DNA of 64,000 nucleotides from Helichrysum umbraculigerum. Its lineage: Eukaryota > Streptophyta > Magnoliopsida > Asterales > Asteraceae. The translations under genes and the position numbers were made by a program. Below, piece by piece: positions 9,945 through 21,546 of this stretch; within the stretch, counting starts at the first letter, position 1; every line of letters begins with the position of its first letter. Location of the stretch: contig CATIUR010000004.1 in NCBI GenBank assembly GCA_949592205.1, forward strand, positions 64,515,837 through 64,579,836, in the 5' to 3' direction. The notes under the pieces are model-generated. The model was given only the letters and a program-made list of their open reading frames with translations. It had not been told where the DNA came from and did not search any database.

Positions 9945-10558
9945 TGATATCGCGTAAAAAGTCATGTTTTTACTACCGATATCTCTCTCATTCTGGAACG
10001 ATTCTTGGAATTTTAATTCAAATACAGTACAAATCAAAACATTATGCCAAGATGGTCAAAACAAGGTTGCACGATAAAAATCAAGCAAAACGGATGAGAA
10101 ACGAAGATTCCACACACGTTTGAAGATTCAAGACATCAAAATGAGATTTTCAAGACTAAAATTCCCTTCACCAACATCCATTCCATCCAAGGTGTTCATT
10201 TTCAAAATACGAATCCAACAGAAGAGGAATCAACTTAAACGGATAAAGAATGAAGATTCTACGCCCACCGGAAGATCCAAATGATTCGCACGCAATATCT
10301 GGAGCTATGGACCTCATCTCTAGGTCTATCCTATGTCAAAATCTTCGTTTTTGAATTACGAATCCAACAAAAAAAGAATCGACGCAAACGGACGCATAAC
10401 GAAGAAAACATGCACGAATCGAGAAACGAAGCAAAAGACGGCGAAACGGGGCGGCCACAGGCCAGCCGCCGCCGGCCCTGGGCCCACCGCCGCCGGCCAC
10501 ACCTTGGGCAGCGCCGGCCACCCTTCCCCCTTCTCGGTTTCCGTTTTTGGTAACTTTT

Positions 10559-10640
10559 GGTACCTGGTGCGCCTACTTTTCGTGTTGTACGGTACCCGGT
10601 GCGCCTACTTTTCATGTTGTACGGTACCTGGTGCACCCTT
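10559..10640. repeat. 32 bp tandem repeat upstream of the C promoter
   Basis: About 2.5 units beginning GGTACC(T/C)GGTGCGCC, each with a KpnI-type GGTACC palindrome. The array ends 55 bp before the TATA box. Confidence 0.85.
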
Positions 10641-10694
10641 TTGGGTATCTTTTTCTAACATGCACCTCTTGGTGCTAATGTGAGCCAAAGCTCA

Positions 10695-10706
10695 CCTATA
10701 AATAGG
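10695..10706 (+). promoter_or_regulatory. C LTR TATA box
   Basis: CCTATAAATAGG, a near-consensus plant TATA box. It is followed by CACACACCTC and pyrimidine-rich sequence where transcription would start. Confidence 0.75.
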
Positions 10707-12506
10707 AGGCTTAGGTTCATTTGAAACACACACCTCATATGCACATATTCTAGCATATTTTATTCTTTCTTTCTCACTAGAAAATCTTTCGTAGTCTTTT
10801 AGTCTTTCTCATTCTAGGAATATTGTAATTAGTCTACAGACTAACATAGAAGCTAGGGAGAACGCTAGAGATTCGGAGATCAATCTTTGTACGTGTGAAA
10901 GAGTTTGTCAGTTATAATAATACGCTGCTACGCATTTAATTCAGGGTGATATCTAAACTTTTATTATACTTGTCTCATTTCATATTTTGAATATGTATTA
11001 TTGCCTGGTATGTGATTTATTTGTTGCCATGATTTGCGAGTAGTTTATTATTGTGATTGCTAATGATGTAGATAATTATAAGTAAGGATGTCATTACATA
11101 ATCAATGCACGATAATCGTAAAATGATATAACGGCCCCTATTCAACTGTTTATTCGGTATAGTGCTGGAAATGCGTTATGAAAAGTACAAACGTACGGAA
11201 GCCGATAAACGACCGAAGGTAGTTATATCATTGGAATCAGCTCTGGTTCAAAAGTTGGAACTCCGAAAGGATAATACAACTACACAACTAACTGGTGTAT
11301 CCTATGAGAATCAATGCATTATAAAATAATGTTCGTAAAACACGTTCAGATAAAATAGGAGATAATAATCTTTGTACTGTTAGGACTTTATGAATTTAAG
11401 TTTAATTTATGGAGCACCCTTTCCAGTTATCCACGTGACTGCAACCTAGTAATTAGGACCTGATCAACCTTAATTATGGTAAGTAGTTATCTGTGCCCAT
11501 GACATGCAATAAGTAAGACACAATGAAACCACTCGTTGTATATATTAGGTTTACATTTCTGCACTGCTTTACATTTAATTAGTTAGAGTGTCACTTTCAC
11601 TGTCAATTACTCTTGACCGCGTGTTGGATATAAGAAGCAGTGGAAATCCCATGTAAAGTACACTGTCTATTATTGAAAGGCATGGTCCTCATATGAAACA
11701 CGTTTTATCAAACTGCGGATAATCTGGAGATGTATAACTGTTTGAAAAGGAGAACTTAAGTCATAAGTCGAAGTAATTGGAACTTAACTAAACAAAGACG
11801 AGAGTTAGGAATAGAACAAAGTCCTAGTTACCTAGAGTTCATGAAACACTAAGTCTTACATAATCGGCGGTCCAAACATACAAAGCTATTAATCTTCGTG
11901 CTAATAGAGTAGTAAACTACCTTAGGGGTTAAGAACGGTCGGACCTATGAGACGATATGCTACTGATTCATGCACCTCGGTATAACACCAAAATAGGTTG
12001 CTCATCTTTCAACTAGATGAGTATTGGAAGTTTGCGTATTGCTCCGATCAGAATCATGATAACCTAGTTCCAAGTGACACGCCAATGGGAAATTGAGTTG
12101 GTAGGGTTCTAGAGTTTACACCTAGTAGTTTAACTGCCATATTACGTATCAACCCTATTTGTTCTGTCATCCTGAAATGTTAATTATCAAAATCTCAGCA
12201 ATCACATCTTTATCTTTATCTGCTTTCCTGCATTTTAATTTCCTGCAATTTACTTTCTTGTATTTTAATTATCTGTCTTTAAACCCCAAACCTACCTACT
12301 TTGTGCCATCCTAAATAATTCTCTACTAAAAGTGTCAACTTTAATCGCCCACACGTTTGGATTCATAGAACGATCTTAGTTTATACTTACCGCTTACTAA
12401 TCAAGTAGGTAGTACGGTTAATTTAAGCCCCGCAAAATATAAATTTAAAACCCCTGCTGCACTCGCATCATCAATTGAAAAACAACGACACGGTGTGAGC
12501 ACATCA

Positions 12507-13133
12507 CAATCCCCAGATGTAACGCTCAGTGCGTTTAAACTCGGGTGTCACCATATGTGGCACTAGTCGCGCTAGTTCCTGAAACTTAGTGGTGTACCCA
12601 GTGACATCAGCACCAATCATCTTAATGTCCCACAAATCAGTTTCTACCTTCTGCATCTCACTACAGGGACAGAACTCTTCCAGCATCATGTTTTTCAACA
12701 CTCCCCAAGACATGGATTGGGCAGTTTCCCGTCCAAGGGATTGAAGTTGACAGTTCCACCATGTTAACTCCTTATCAGCTAAGGTGCACGTGGCGTACTT
12801 CACCATGCAATCAGGTAAACAGTCACTGATATCCAACACTGATTCCATCTTTTCTATCCAGTGGATAATACCAATTGCACCCTCTGTGCCGCGGAAAGTG
12901 GTTGGCTTACAAGCCAGAAATGTTTAGTATGAACACCCGCGTCGAGTATTCATAGTAGTCTCGGCGTTCACAGGGGTAGACCCGCTGTTTATCACGTTCT
13001 CACGATTTTGGTTTGCCTCATACTGAGCAATACCTTCAGCAATTCGGCATTCAATGATTTGCTCAAGAGTTTCAACAACTGGAGGTGTTTTTGTTCGTCG
13101 ACTATTCCTAGTCACTCGTCGCTTAGGAGGCAT
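12507..13133 (-). pseudogene. D1 gag (interrupted, one stop)
   Basis: Starts MPPKRRVTRNSRR at 13133 and aligns with the D2 gag (19006-20047). A stop codon (TAA, 12924-12926) replaces a lysine codon present in D2 (TACAAAACA versus TACTAAACA). The same frame then reopens and runs to ERYIWGL, where the C LTR cuts it. It carries the retrotransposon Gag core (WIEKMESV...WWN...PCSEMQKVETDLW). The zinc knuckle and all of pol are lost here. The N-terminal tail differs from the T1/T3/T4 Gag, but the core is clearly related, placing D in the same chromovirus group. Confidence 0.85.
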
Positions 13134-13717
13134 GGTTCAGTTCTGCGATGAATAAAACACAGAAGTCAATGCCGAGATAATAAAAGTGAAGAACAAAATT
13201 CACATTGTTTAGCAAATGAGTAGTATGAAAGGTGGAGAACAAGGTTTCCCACTACGTATCATACGACTTCGAACGCCCATATGTACTTAGTATAATATAA
13301 TCACGTTAGCCAGGCGTAATTATATGACGCTAAATATATACTTCTTTTCATTATCATATAACACGATCAGGTTTAAAAAGGGATTCAAAACAAGAATCAA
13401 TTGGTTAAGATGTAATATGTTTCAAGAAACACAAGAATGTGATTGTAAGAGATCATAGATTTGTTTTCGTTCTAACACGCGTATGTAAATGTAAGTAGGA
13501 TACTCTAGTCGATAACAGATGTTTTGTATACGAGTTATAAACTAAACATAAGTTATATATTATATTGATAGTTACAACTCTTATACATAAGTTTCGTACA
13601 AAACAAGATGGTATTCCTAATATACCCATCATATATGGGCTTCCTATACATATACCCATTCTTACAAAAGTTTTCACCTATTACGTACATAGTAGGCACA
13701 GTCTGCCATACATGGAT
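13134..13717 (-). other. D1 spacer between pre-gag ORF and gag
   Basis: 584 bp, AT-rich, with no credible coding frame; the 74-residue frame at 13453-13677 has no homologous frame in D2. It resembles D2 18486-19005. Upstream of the gag ATG on the minus strand is a pyrimidine-rich stretch with a nearby CAG. Confidence 0.6.
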
Positions 13718-14536
13718 CTAATAGAAATAAGGTAAATACAATCTCACAGCTGTCCTCAGCATAGCTATCAGCACACAAACCCCAGCCATCATACCCATCA
13801 TCCTAGCACGCCTCTCCCACATCATCAGACGTGCACGAGCTGACTCCGCGATCTCCCTAGCCATAACCATATTGCTCTCTACAAAGGAAAATCTCTCATA
13901 TGTGGAGATCATATCTCCATCCAGGGGGGAAACATCACTCCTCAGCTCACCAATATATGCACCCTTGTCAGCGGAAATGCGAAACAAGGTACGTATCACA
14001 GCAACAAGAGTAGGGATGGTCAACTCTACCGGCTCTTCGGTGGTAGGAAGTGGAGCTGGTGATCGCGAAGACTCCCCAGTCTCAAACGTAGAGGGAATAC
14101 CCTCTAGTGATCTCCACCGCCCTAGCATATGAGTCATCCACTCCAAATGAGCAAACCTAGGTACTCTCTGTGGTGGCTCAGTAGACTCGACCATCGGCGC
14201 CTTGTCTCTCGGCGCTAAGGGTCCAGTGGGAAAATCTTGGACACACATCATCGGTGTCCTTCTTAATACCTGTCCACTAGAAGGCCCATCTGCCATATGA
14301 CGTGTCTCCATAAAAGTAGATCCTAACATGCGTGTGGTAGGATCAGTAGGAGCAGTAACAGGTATGACCACAGGTGCGGTCGGTGGAGGTGCTACATACG
14401 CGTCGCTAGTGTCATCTGACATAGCTCTCTGGTGAACAGACGGGCTCTCAACTCCAGAGCTCGTACCACTATCGTAAGGATCCTCAGTAGGCTCATCATC
14501 AGAATCATAGATGTAAACCGGGAATTGTCTCGACAT
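13718..14536 (-). CDS. D-family pre-gag ORF with hydrophobic C-terminus
   Basis: 272 residues, intact, in the same position as the T1-T4 pre-gag ORF but not visibly similar in sequence. The N-terminus is acidic and Ser/Thr/Pro-rich (YIYDSDDEPTEDPYDSGTSS). The middle (about 175-245) has a helix-rich stretch. The last 30 residues (MMGMMAGVCVLIAMLRTAV then RLYLPYFY) are hydrophobic with flanking Arg and could be a C-terminal membrane anchor. The end of a second copy is present in D2 (18321-18485) with mostly conservative changes. I recognise no family. An env-like role is not supported by position, since env-like ORFs normally follow pol. Confidence 0.75.
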   Translation of the reverse strand: MSRQFPVYIYDSDDEPTEDPYDSGTSSGVESPSVHQRAMSDDTSDAYVAPPPTAPVVIPVTAPTDPTTRMLGSTFMETRHMADGPSSGQVLRRTPMMCVQDFPTGPLAPRDKAPMVESTEPPQRVPRFAHLEWMTHMLGRWRSLEGIPSTFETGESSRSPAPLPTTEEPVELTIPTLVAVIRTLFRISADKGAYIGELRSDVSPLDGDMISTYERFSFVESNMVMAREIAESARARLMMWERRARMMGMMAGVCVLIAMLRTAVRLYLPYFY

Positions 14537-14688
14537 GCTGAGAAAAAAGAAATCGTGGGTGACGTGTCAGTCGTATGTTAGATGTATGCAAACGTATGTA
14601 TGAATGTAATGAATGTTCTAGCCAAGGTTATAGTCTAGGTCTCTAAGGTTTCAAATCACGTAAAGACTGCTAGTTTGCTATAACCAAT
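14537..14688 (-). other. D1 leader
   Basis: Short leader between the primer site and the pre-gag ATG. No strong splice donor of the T1-T4 type was seen here. Confidence 0.55.
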
Positions 14689-14701
14689 GACTCTGATACC
14701 A
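14689..14701 (-). other. D1 primer binding site (initiator Met tRNA)
   Basis: Minus strand TGGTATCAGAGTC, one mismatch to the T1 site at the penultimate base. It is separated from the LTR by four bases. Confidence 0.9.
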
Positions 14702-15150
14702 AGTCTGTCACACCCCGCTAAACGCTAATTACCATTTGTGAGAGTAGTTTGCGGAAGCTTAGTGACGTGGCGGGGCTACGAGCAGTAATATAACCAATAG
14801 ATACATACATCCAGAGCATATGGTTATTGCAGAACGAAATAGTTTAAGATGCCATTAGTTAATGTTTTACAAAAGGTTACAGCTTAAAAAGTTGTAACAG
14901 TAATAGTAGTAGTAGTGTTAAAACAGTATTTTATAAAAATACATAACACAAAAGTAAATTTCATAAATATGACCACAATGAATTGCGGTTATATGAAGGA
15001 AATCCCATTGTCCCAAAAGTAGTGGCATCCTAACAAGTCCAGGGTTGTCCGTCCTGATATACATGCAGTTTCTTACTTACGCTGCTAGTTCCCTGAAAAA
15101 CATAGAGAAAACGTCAACATGATTGTTGAGTGAATTCACATGTTTATATG

Positions 15151-15720
15151 TAGTGTTATAAACCAAGTTGTTTATGCGTTGTCAAATAGTTGTAGTGTAG
15201 GAAACACAAGTTTAACCGATTAAGGGAAAAACATTTCCTAAAAATCATAGTTGTTTGTTTTGTAGGAAACGCAAGTTTATCAATTAAGAGAAACATTTCC
15301 TAATGTAGTAGTTTGTAGGAAACACATGTTATTTAATTTAAAATAACATTTCCCAAGTATGTAGTGTTATAAACCAAGTTGTTTATGCGTTGTCAAATAG
15401 TTGTAGTGTAGGAAACACAAGTTTAACCGATTAAGGGAAAAACATTTCCTAAAAATCATAGTTGTTTGTTTTGTAGGAAACGCGGGTTTATCAATTAAGA
15501 GAAAATTTTCCTAATGTAGTAGTTTGTAGGAAACACAGGTTATTTAATTTAAAATAACATTTCCCAAGTAGTAGTTTGTCGGAAACACAGGTTAATCTAT
15601 AAAGAATAACATTTCCCAAATAGTCGCCAGTAGGAAACACAGGTTAATCTAACTAAAGATCAACATTTCCCAAAGTAGTTGTTCGTAGGAAAACACTTCC
15701 TATTAATAGTTTTGTGGGAA
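15151..15720. repeat. Tandem repeats in D1 LTR
   Basis: A 211 bp unit starting TAGTGTTATAAACCAAG at 15151 is repeated at 15362. Within and after it are degenerate units of roughly 40-60 bp with TAGGAAACAC...AACATTTCC. Confidence 0.85.
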
Positions 15721-16482
15721 TACTTAGATGGTGATCCCTCGAAAGGTGAGCTAAACCTGACGAGTTAAAGTAACGCGACCAAACCTTATAACCAAACCAC
15801 GACCAACAATAGTTGTTTGCCAGATAGGACCTGTAAGTATACACTCCAAAATTGTGGGAGGGTCATCACGGCGAAAGTACTATCCGTATACTCAGTGGCT
15901 AGAGTCACCTTGCTAATGGTTATAGTCTGCAGCCATAAGGACTTTTATGCACTATATTGTAAGTCTGGATCCGTATGAGGATTCGTTGTCTAGTTCCCAA
16001 AATAGTATGAAAAAGCATTTAATATTAAGTAGTTAAGTATAAAAGCAATAAAGCATTTATATATGTAAGTTGCATGTTATAGCAAACAGATCTATGTTTT
16101 CCACCCCATAATTTAAAAGCAGTAAAACAAGTAAAAATGAGGCTGTGAACTCAAGTAAGCGATGAGCTAGCGCTAGTCAAAAGTAGATTGTCGTCCCTCA
16201 AAGTCCAAGACGAAATAAATGTATTAACATAAGTATTGACGTTTGTCAAATTATGCTAATGAGTTTGATGGTTTTGACTATTCGTTTAGTTTAAGTGTTT
16301 GTACGATTTTTGTTGGTGATAAATGGTTTGAACATAATTAATATCTCACAAATTATGTTTATCGTCGAGTCAAACGATGTGTGTAAGTACATATATACTT
16401 ATTAGTTGAATATATATATTCATATATATATATATGGTTTGTCGTCGTCGTATATATATATATGTATATAATTATCATTGTT

Positions 16483-16486
<4 letters not shown>

Positions 16487-16539
<53 letters not shown>
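16487..16539. repeat. (AT)n microsatellite
   Basis: About 26 uninterrupted AT units, with other short TA runs on both sides (16410-16690). The nearby TATATA-coded frames are artefacts. Confidence 0.95.
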
Positions 16540-16542
<3 letters not shown>

Positions 16543-17120
16543 TGTCGAATATGTTTTAAAAACATAATTTTATTTGTTACGAGAGTAATCTCGTTTCATT
16601 CATTTGTATATATGTAAAAATACGCTTGTAATAAGTCCATATATATGTATATATATAATTTGTCATCGTACACGTGTATTTATATAGTAATAGTCGGTGT
16701 CCATATATATATATATACGGACACCATTATAGTTTGTACCAAACATTTTACTCGTTTTCAAATATATATACGTTTATATATCAAGAAATTGTTATCGTTT
16801 CCAAAACATTGTCGTGTCCATTTGGTTCGTTATATTTTGAGTAAAAATTCGTATAATATAATGTCTCGTGGTCGTGTACATTTTTAGAACCAAATTACGT
16901 GTCGTATATTTTATATCAAATATAACTTATCAAATATTTTGAGTCGTGAAATCGTTAGTATATTTGTACCATTTAAAACTTAATATGTAATGATAACAAT
17001 TATTAGTTATGTTATTTAATTTAATACTAATGACTTGCTAATAATAGCAAGTACTAAAAATAGTAATATATATACTCATGTCACATACTAAATCAAAACC
17101 ATACGGCTATCATTCTACTT

Positions 17121-17195
17121 AGCCGATCGGCTCTCAATCCCATGAGCCGTACGGCTCACATTTCCTAGCCGATCGGCTTGGATTTCCCACCCGAT
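17121..17195. repeat. AGCCGATCGGCT palindrome cluster in D LTR
   Basis: AGCCGATCGGCT at 17121 and 17167, GAGCCGTACGGCTC at 17144, and CCCGATCGGTTC near 17191. These are perfect or near-perfect 12-14 bp palindromes in otherwise AT-rich sequence. Confidence 0.9.
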
Positions 17196-18320
17196 CGGTT
17201 CACTTTTCTCAGTCCGTGATCTTGCTCTGTACACCGATTTCAGTCCGAAATTTACACATGTTTTTGCTAAGTTTCGAGTTATAACTTTGTACAAATGTTA
17301 TGGTCAATGTTTACACAAGTTTTTACCCTTTTATTTCACTAGTAAACATACAAAATTATGTACAGAGTATAATTTTTGGTTGTCAAAAATTATCATCATC
17401 ATAGTTTCAACATATTATAACAAGTTTTTACACATTATATAGTAATTATAACAAATTATAGTCAAAGAAATATGTATGAAATTTATAGTTTTGAATCTCA
17501 CAGTGATGTAAAGAGGGTGATATTGATGATATGATGATGATGATTCTGAGATATTGAAGATGAGTATGCTGATGAGATGATAAAAGAAAAATGAGTTTAG
17601 CTCCTGCTTCCCTTCTTGTTTCCTGCTTCCAGTCGACACACATAGGAGAAGGAAAGGTGGTTGAGCTCAATTATTTGAGTAGTGTGATACTGAGTTTTTG
17701 AGAAGGAGTATTATTATATCTGCTCAATATTTCAAAGGGAAGTATGGTGGTATACAGGAAGGTGTCGACATATATTTTTTATATGTGTTAAAAATTTTGG
17801 TTTTTAACCCGTTAATTTCGAGCACGGGTCCAAATATGTGCAAATTTACATTTAATATTTGTAAATATATATTGAGGTATTTCTCCAAATACTTTATTAT
17901 GAAGGGGGAAAATAATACTTTTATTATTTTTGACCTTTGGGTACGTGTTGTATTTGTTTCTGTTCGCGCGCGATACGTTTTAAATAAACGTATAATTGTT
18001 TTCGTTTCATTTTTGTTCCAACTAGTTCACATAATATTTTCAAATAAAAATTATTCGAAAGTATTTTCGAGTTCTTTTATGAACTTTTGTATCACCAACG
18101 TTTGTATTTGTTTTGTCGAATTTCCTTTCGATATTACTTTGTATCGTTTAATTTATAATTATAGATAATTATAAATTTTCAAAATACTTTTTGTTCAAAA
18201 GTTTTTGACTCGCTAGACTTACCTCACATCATTAGTTTAGTTTGGATTTTTGTAGGGAATCAGCGTAAGAAATGCATGTAATTAGTGGTATAATAATACC
18301 TAAATTGGAGGAGTGTCACA

Positions 18321-18485
18321 GTAGAGGGCAATATGGTTATGGCTAGGGAGATCGCGGAGTCAGCTCGTGCGCGTCTGATGATGTGGGAGAGGCGTGCTAG
18401 GATGATGGGTATGATGGCTGGGGTTTGTGTGATGATAGTTTTGCTGAGGACAGCTGTGGGATTGTATTTACCTTATTTCTATTAG
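18321..18485 (+). pseudogene. D2 pre-gag ORF, 3' end only
   Basis: Fifty-four codons plus stop in the frame starting at 18321. They match the C-terminus of the D1 pre-gag protein, including MVMAREIAESARARLMMWER and the hydrophobic tail ending YLPYFY. Changes are mostly conservative (LIAMLRTAVRL versus MIVLLRTAVGL). The 5' part was displaced by D1. Confidence 0.8.
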
Positions 18486-19005
18486 ATCCATGTATGGCAG
18501 ATTGTGCCTACTATGTATGTACTAGGTGAAAACTTTTCTTAGAATGGGTATATGTATAGGAAACCCATTATCTTTTGTATAGCGATAACCATCAATGGGT
18601 GTAATAGAAATCCCATATGTTTGGTTTATATCTCGTATCCTACTTACATTTACATACATGTGTTAGAACAAAAAAAACAAAATCGATAATCTCTTGTGAT
18701 CATTTCTTGTAAACCTTGCAACATATCATATTTTGACGATTGATTCTTATCTTGAATCCCTTTGAACCTGATTGTGTTATATGATAATGAAAAGAAATAT
18801 GTATTTAGCATCATATAATGATGCCTGGCCAACGTAATTATATTATACTAAGTACATGTGGACGTTTCAAAGTCGTATGATACGTAGTGTGAAACCTTGT
18901 TCTTCACCTTTCATACTACTCAAATTCTAAACAATGTGAATTTTGTTCTTCACATTCATTATCTCGGCATTGACTTCTGTGTTTTATTCATCAGAGAACG
19001 GAATC
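18486..19005 (+). other. D2 spacer between pre-gag ORF and gag
   Basis: 520 bp with no credible gene; related to D1 13134-13717. It ends TTTTATTCATCAG, a pyrimidine-rich AG about 11 bases before the gag ATG. Confidence 0.6.
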
Positions 19006-20047
19006 ATGCCACCAAAGCGACGAACTACCAAGAACAGTAGACGAACGACTACTCCTCCAGTCCCTGAAACCACCCCACCACCCAACAACGAGGAAACTAC
19101 TGAGCAAATGATCGCGAGACGAATAGCTGAAGGTATTGCTCAGTATGAAGCAAGCCGTAATCGCGAGAATGTGATAAATAACAGCGGGTCTACCCCTGTG
19201 AATGCTGAGACTACTGTGAATACTCGACGCGGGTGTTCATACAAAACATTTCTGGCTTGTAAGCCAACTACTTTCCGCGGCACAGAGGGTACAATTGGTA
19301 TTATCCATTGGATAGAAAAGATGGAATCAGTGTTGGATATCAGTGACTGCTTACCTGACTGTATGGTGAAGTATGCCACCTGCACCTTGGCTGACAAGGC
19401 GCTAACATGGTGGAACAGTCAACTTCAATCCCTTGGACGGGAAACTGCCCATTCCATGTCCTGGGGAGTACTGAAAAACATGATGTTGGAAGAGTTCTGT
19501 CCCTGTAGTGAGATGCAGAAGGTAGAAACTGATTTGGGACATTAAGATGATTGGTGCTGATGTCACTGGGTACACCACTAAGTTTCAGGAACTAGCACGA
19601 TTAGTGCCACATATGGTGACACCCGAGTTTAAACGCATTGAGCGTTACATATGGGGATTGGCACCTCAGATCAGGAGTCTGGTAACATCATCAGAACCTG
19701 CCACATTCAGGAGTGCTGTTACTCTAGCACAAAGGTTGACCGATGAGGCGGTCAGATTGGGGACCCTGACAAAGAAGGTTGTGTCAGGAAAAGGCGAATC
19801 AAGTAACACTGAGGCTGATAGTTCTGGTGGTGCAAAGAGAAAGTGGAATGGTGGTGGTACAGACCATCAGGGTCAGCAAAACAGGAAAAGTGGAGGAAAC
19901 GCAAAAGCGTACGCTGCCACCACTACTGAATCAAAACCATATCTAGGTAACAAGACTAAGTGTGGAAAGTGCAATCGACACCACGAGGGTGGGTGTGGGT
20001 ATTGTGGCAACTGTAGGGTATGGGGTCACAAAACCCAGGACTGTTGA
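19006..20047 (+). pseudogene. D2 gag (frameshift and stop)
   Basis: Starts MPPKRRTTKNSRR. The frame is open to 19545, where a two-base loss relative to D1 (GATTTGGGAC versus GATTTGTGGGAC) shifts it. It resumes in the next frame from 19547 with MIGADVTGYTTKF and runs through the Gag core to the zinc knuckle (CGKCNRHHEGGC, CGNCRVWGHKTQDC). A TGA (20045-20047) then sits where an Arg (CGA) codon would be expected. LTR E follows 11 bases later, so no pol is present. The related D1 copy has a different defect, so the two decayed independently. Confidence 0.85.
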
Positions 20048-20058
20048 ACCAACCCTCC

Positions 20059-21546
20059 TGTGACACCCCTCAAAAATTTAATACGGGTAATAGTACTTAA
20101 TTCGTAATTAGTTGTAATTACGTAAAAAACATTCGAACGAACCCGACAAAAATACAGACGTTGGTAAACAAACATTAAATAATATAAAATTATTTAACCA
20201 ACTCGAAAACTTATAAATATTAAGTTGATGATATTTAACACGTTAATTATATCGTATAAAGTAAGGCAAACGCAACAAAAATGCGCGAATCGAAATCTGC
20301 AACCAAATGAAACTCGATAAATATTTTGGTAACTCAAAATAAAGTATTTTAAGAATATTTCAATGAAAAATTATCCAAAACATATCGTTAATTTAAACGA
20401 CTCAAAATAACGTTACGCGATTTAACGTGTTAAAATGAATAACTGGTAAACGACCTAAATGCGTAACACATTCTAAAAATCAAAATTTAAACACTCCACC
20501 AACTCAAATGGGCCCTTGACCAGCCCCTCCCCACCATGTACACCCACATGGTCACCACCTCTTGCACCATACACATCTCATGCAAGACATGAATTCCTCA
20601 TTTTCTCATCATTCACTCTAACCCATTCACTCCTCCTTCTCTCTACACCACTTTCTCACACTAAAAATCTAAGATTCTCTCAGCCCCAACAACCACCTAA
20701 GACCACCAAAAAACCACCATTCAACCACCATAGCACCACCATCAAGAACTTCAAGGTTGCAAGCATTTTTGGCCATCATCATCATCTTCATCTTCATCCT
20801 CATCATTTCCTATGTAAGAATACACTCTCTTTCTAAAAACTTATTTGCATGTTAATGATTTGAATGTTTTATAGCTCATCTAACTAGATTATGTCCAAAA
20901 TTGTGGTTAAAACTCGTTTTTGAAGCTAATACATGAACACACATAATCTGCCCAGAAAAACACAGCTCACTAATTCGACCATAACTTGAGTTCTAGTAAG
21001 AGTTAGACAACGAATCTTATATCAAAAGTTGCGTATTGAAAAGATCTACAAAAAGTTGTTCTATAGCTCCTTTCCAGAAACGTACACATTTTTAGCTACG
21101 AATTAATCTTTGGGTCTGTTCTGATGAAAGTCGAAAACTGTGTTCGGTACTTACGCGGAATTATTTACCCATCTAGATGAACTCTATAATTGCCGTAAAA
21201 ATTACGTAATAAACTAGAAACATAGATGATCAGCTGAGAATTTTTGTGAGAATTGATGTCGACCAGAAATTGTAGAAAACTTGTGGCGAAACAAACCGAC
21301 AAAACCGAAAACTCACTTTAGGGACTGATTTTGCAACAATATAAAAACCGACACTTCGGGTCGACCAAAAAACGTACCGATAATTTTCTAAGGCTTAGTT
21401 AACATATTTAAGACTATCCAAAAAGTTTCGGGTCAAACCGAATACATTTGACCAAGTCAACCGAAAACGAGCCTTGGTACGAAAAACGTGAAACGAAATG
21501 TAAAACTTTAGATTTTGGCTCGAAACAAATGTTTTAGTTGTTATAC
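20059..21546 (+). repeat. LTR E, 5' portion
   Basis: Begins TGTGACACCCC directly after D2 gag and runs until the T2 LTR starts at 21547. It has AT-rich sequence, then a CT- and CA-rich segment (20500-20720) like the start-site region of the T4 LTR, then leader-like sequence. Its end is not seen, so LTR E could belong to a full element or be solo. The 106-residue frame at 20516-20836 is low-complexity and not accepted as a gene. Confidence 0.6.

Larger units (their letters stand above)
9945..12506 (+). repeat. C 3' LTR (2562 bp)
   Basis: Begins TGATATCGCG after a polypurine tract and ends GCACATCA, where D1 gag sequence resumes at once (CAATC, 12507-12511, a possible target duplication). It has a TATA box (CCTATAAATAGG, 10695-10706), a GC-rich GCCGCCGGCC patch (10450-10520) and a 32 bp tandem repeat just upstream of the TATA box. 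The end points and the C-A-B similarity in LTR layout point to the Athila group. Frames at 10281-10683 overlap the GC-rich patch and are not taken as genes. Confidence 0.75.
12507..18320 (-). mobile_element. D1: Tekay-like element, 5' half
   Basis: On the minus strand: 5' LTR (14706-18320), primer site (14689-14701), pre-gag ORF (13718-14536) and gag (to 12507). Pol and the 3' LTR are absent because C inserted in gag. D1 itself is inserted in D2, a copy of the same family in the opposite direction; the junction is at 18320/18321 and GTAGA (18321-18325) is a candidate target duplication. Confidence 0.8.
14706..18320 (-). repeat. D1 5' LTR (3615 bp)
   Basis: Bounded by TGTCACACC at 14706 and GTGTCACA at 18320 (TG...CA, short inverted ends). 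It is unusually long. It contains a 211 bp tandem duplication and TAGGAAACAC repeats (15151-15720), an (AT)n microsatellite (16487-16539) and a palindrome cluster of the AGCCGATCGGCT type (17121-17195). Short AT-rich frames such as 17698-18168 look like chance frames. Confidence 0.85.
18321..20058 (+). mobile_element. D2: internal fragment of a Tekay-like element
   Basis: Plus-strand copy of the D family. It begins in the middle of the pre-gag ORF, where D1 inserted, and continues through the spacer and gag to the zinc knuckle, where LTR E cuts it at 20058/20059. It is the oldest visible layer at this end of the nest. Confidence 0.8.

Noticed and set aside
10281..10683. Overlapping frames of 90-116 residues in the C LTR
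   Set aside because: They overlap on both strands in a GC-rich patch before the TATA box and have no homologous frame in the A LTR.
13718..14536. Env-like protein
   Set aside because: The hydrophobic tail alone is not enough, the ORF precedes gag rather than follows pol, and there is no signal peptide.
17698..18168. 156-residue frame in the D1 LTR
   Set aside because: AT-rich, Phe/Ile/Tyr-biased, on the antisense strand of the element, with no recognisable motif.
20516..20836. 106-residue frame in LTR E
   Set aside because: Low-complexity Pro/Ser/Thr/His sequence from a CA- and CT-rich leader region; no supporting homologue.
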